Source: Beijerinckiaceae bacterium (GTDB taxonomy: Bacteria > Pseudomonadota > Alphaproteobacteria > Rhizobiales > Beijerinckiaceae). From it: a DNA stretch of 5,453 nucleotides. Positions 4,742 to 5,453 of the stretch are shown in pieces. The stretch is taken from NCBI GenBank assembly GCA_947380915.1, contig CANCSY010000221.1:1-5453 (forward strand). The letters are read 5' to 3'. A program made the translations under genes and the position numbers. A model generated the notes under the pieces. The model searched no databases and was not told where the DNA came from. It saw only the letters and a list, made by a program, of their open reading frames with translations. The number at the start of each line of letters is the position of its first letter. Within the stretch, counting starts at the first letter, position 1.

Positions 4742-5453
4742 TCAGCCCGCGAAATAATCCTGGAGCACCCGCCCATAGATCGCCGTCAGCGCGTCAAGGT
4801 CCGCCACCGCGATGCGCTCGTCCACCGCATGCATGGTCTTGCCGATGAGGCCGAATTCGACCACAGGGCAAACATTCTTGATGAAGCGCGCGTCCGAGGT
4901 GCCCCCCGTGGTGGAGAGGACCGGGCTGCGGCCTGTTTCAGCCTCGATGGCGCGGGCCACCATGTCCACGAAGGGGCCGGGCTGGGTGAGGAAGGCATGG
5001 GCGTTGGTGGGCGCCATTTGCAGTTCATAATTGGCGGCGCCCGCCACCGAAGCGAGCCGCGCGCGCAGCTCGGCCTCCAGCGTAACGGGGGTCCACAGAT
5101 CGTTGAAGCGGATGTTGAAGGCGGCTTTCGCCAGCGCGGGGATGACATTCACGGCGGCGTTGCCCACATCCAGCGTGGTGATCTCCAGATTGGACGGGTC
5201 GAAATGCGCCGTGCCGCCATCCAGCGGGCGCGCCAGCAGGGCGGCGCACAGGCGCAGCATGTGATGCACGGGATTGTCGGCGAGCAGCGGATAGCCCACC
5301 TGGCCCTGCTTGCCCTGGACCATGAGCCGCCCCGAGAGCGAGCCGCGCCGACCGATCTTGATCATGTCGCCGAGGGCGTCGGGATTGGTGGGCTCGCCCA
5401 GAATGCAATGGTCGAACCGCTCGCCGCGCGCCTGCGCCCAGTCCAGCAGCTTC
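4742..5453 (-). CDS. dapE: Succinyl-diaminopimelate desuccinylase, C-terminal part (cut by window edge)
   Basis: This is the last 236 residues of a DapE-type M20 zinc peptidase; the N-terminal third lies beyond the window edge, so no start is visible. DapE removes succinate from N-succinyl-L,L-diaminopimelate in the cytoplasm, in the succinylase branch of lysine and peptidoglycan precursor synthesis. Numbering from the first complete codon, I see the GEPT motif with a metal-ligand Glu at residue 20, then [14 protein letters not shown] (28-41) leading into the dimerisation (lid) domain, LADNPVH (57-63), NVIP (102-105), TTGGTSD (181-187) and the C-terminal metal-ligand His at 208. These are DapE signatures rather than ArgE or CPG2 ones. 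One oddity is Gln at residue 51 (GQVGYP), where E. coli and H. influenzae DapE have a functional His (GHVAYP). The stop is TGA at 4742-4744. The LysR gene follows in the same direction after 32 bases (83 if it starts at 4658). The family is secure; full activity is not proven. Confidence 0.95.
   Translation of the reverse strand, partial: KLLDWAQARGERFDHCILGEPTNPDALGDMIKIGRRGSLSGRLMVQGKQGQVGYPLLADNPVHHMLRLCAALLARPLDGGTAHFDPSNLEITTLDVGNAAVNVIPALAKAAFNIRFNDLWTPVTLEAELRARLASVAGAANYELQMAPTNAHAFLTQPGPFVDMVARAIEAETGRSPVLSTTGGTSDARFIKNVCPVVEFGLIGKTMHAVDERIAVADLDALTAIYGRVLQDYFAG

Overview
This 5.45 kb, GC-rich window looks like a chromosomal piece of an alphaproteobacterium, most likely of the order Hyphomicrobiales (Rhizobiales). 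That placement is an inference. It rests on the base composition, the alphaproteobacterial style of the DapE and LysR proteins, a Bug-type binding protein of a kind abundant in that group, and GC-rich palindromic intergenic repeats of the CCTCCCC-CTCGT-GGGGAGG type. All six genes lie on the minus strand, so transcription runs from high to low coordinates.

In order of transcription the layout is as follows. (1) 5453-4742: the C-terminal part of dapE (succinyl-diaminopimelate desuccinylase, lysine/peptidoglycan precursor synthesis), cut by the window edge. (2) 4709 (or 4658) to 3735: a LysR-family regulator whose start is unusual. (3) A 154-base gap (3581-3734) holding a 19-bp dyad with a T-N11-A core, suited to LysR binding, and a possible promoter. 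(4) 3580-3218: a small Rieske [2Fe-2S] protein. (5) 3231-2608: an unrecognised protein with two Lys/Ala-rich low-complexity tracts and an ordered C-terminal domain, overlapping the Rieske gene by 14 bases. (6) 2573-1329: an amidohydrolase-2 (ACMSD-like) metal-dependent hydrolase or decarboxylase. (7) A GC-rich hairpin in the 73-base gap. (8) 1255-224: a secreted Bug/TctC-family solute-binding protein. (9) 1-223: no gene; two inverted copies of a GC-rich palindromic repeat.

Genes 4 to 6 and probably 8 form one operon: they are co-directional, with an overlap or gaps of 34 and 73 bases. A reasonable but unproven reading is a small catabolic cassette. The binding protein would capture an organic acid in the periplasm, the amidohydrolase would hydrolyse or decarboxylate it or a derivative, the Rieske protein would supply electrons to a partner encoded elsewhere, and the upstream LysR protein would respond to the substrate. 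No oxygenase, ferredoxin reductase or TctA/TctB membrane subunit is present, so the substrate cannot be named. The least described part is the Rieske / Lys-Ala-rich protein / amidohydrolase trio.
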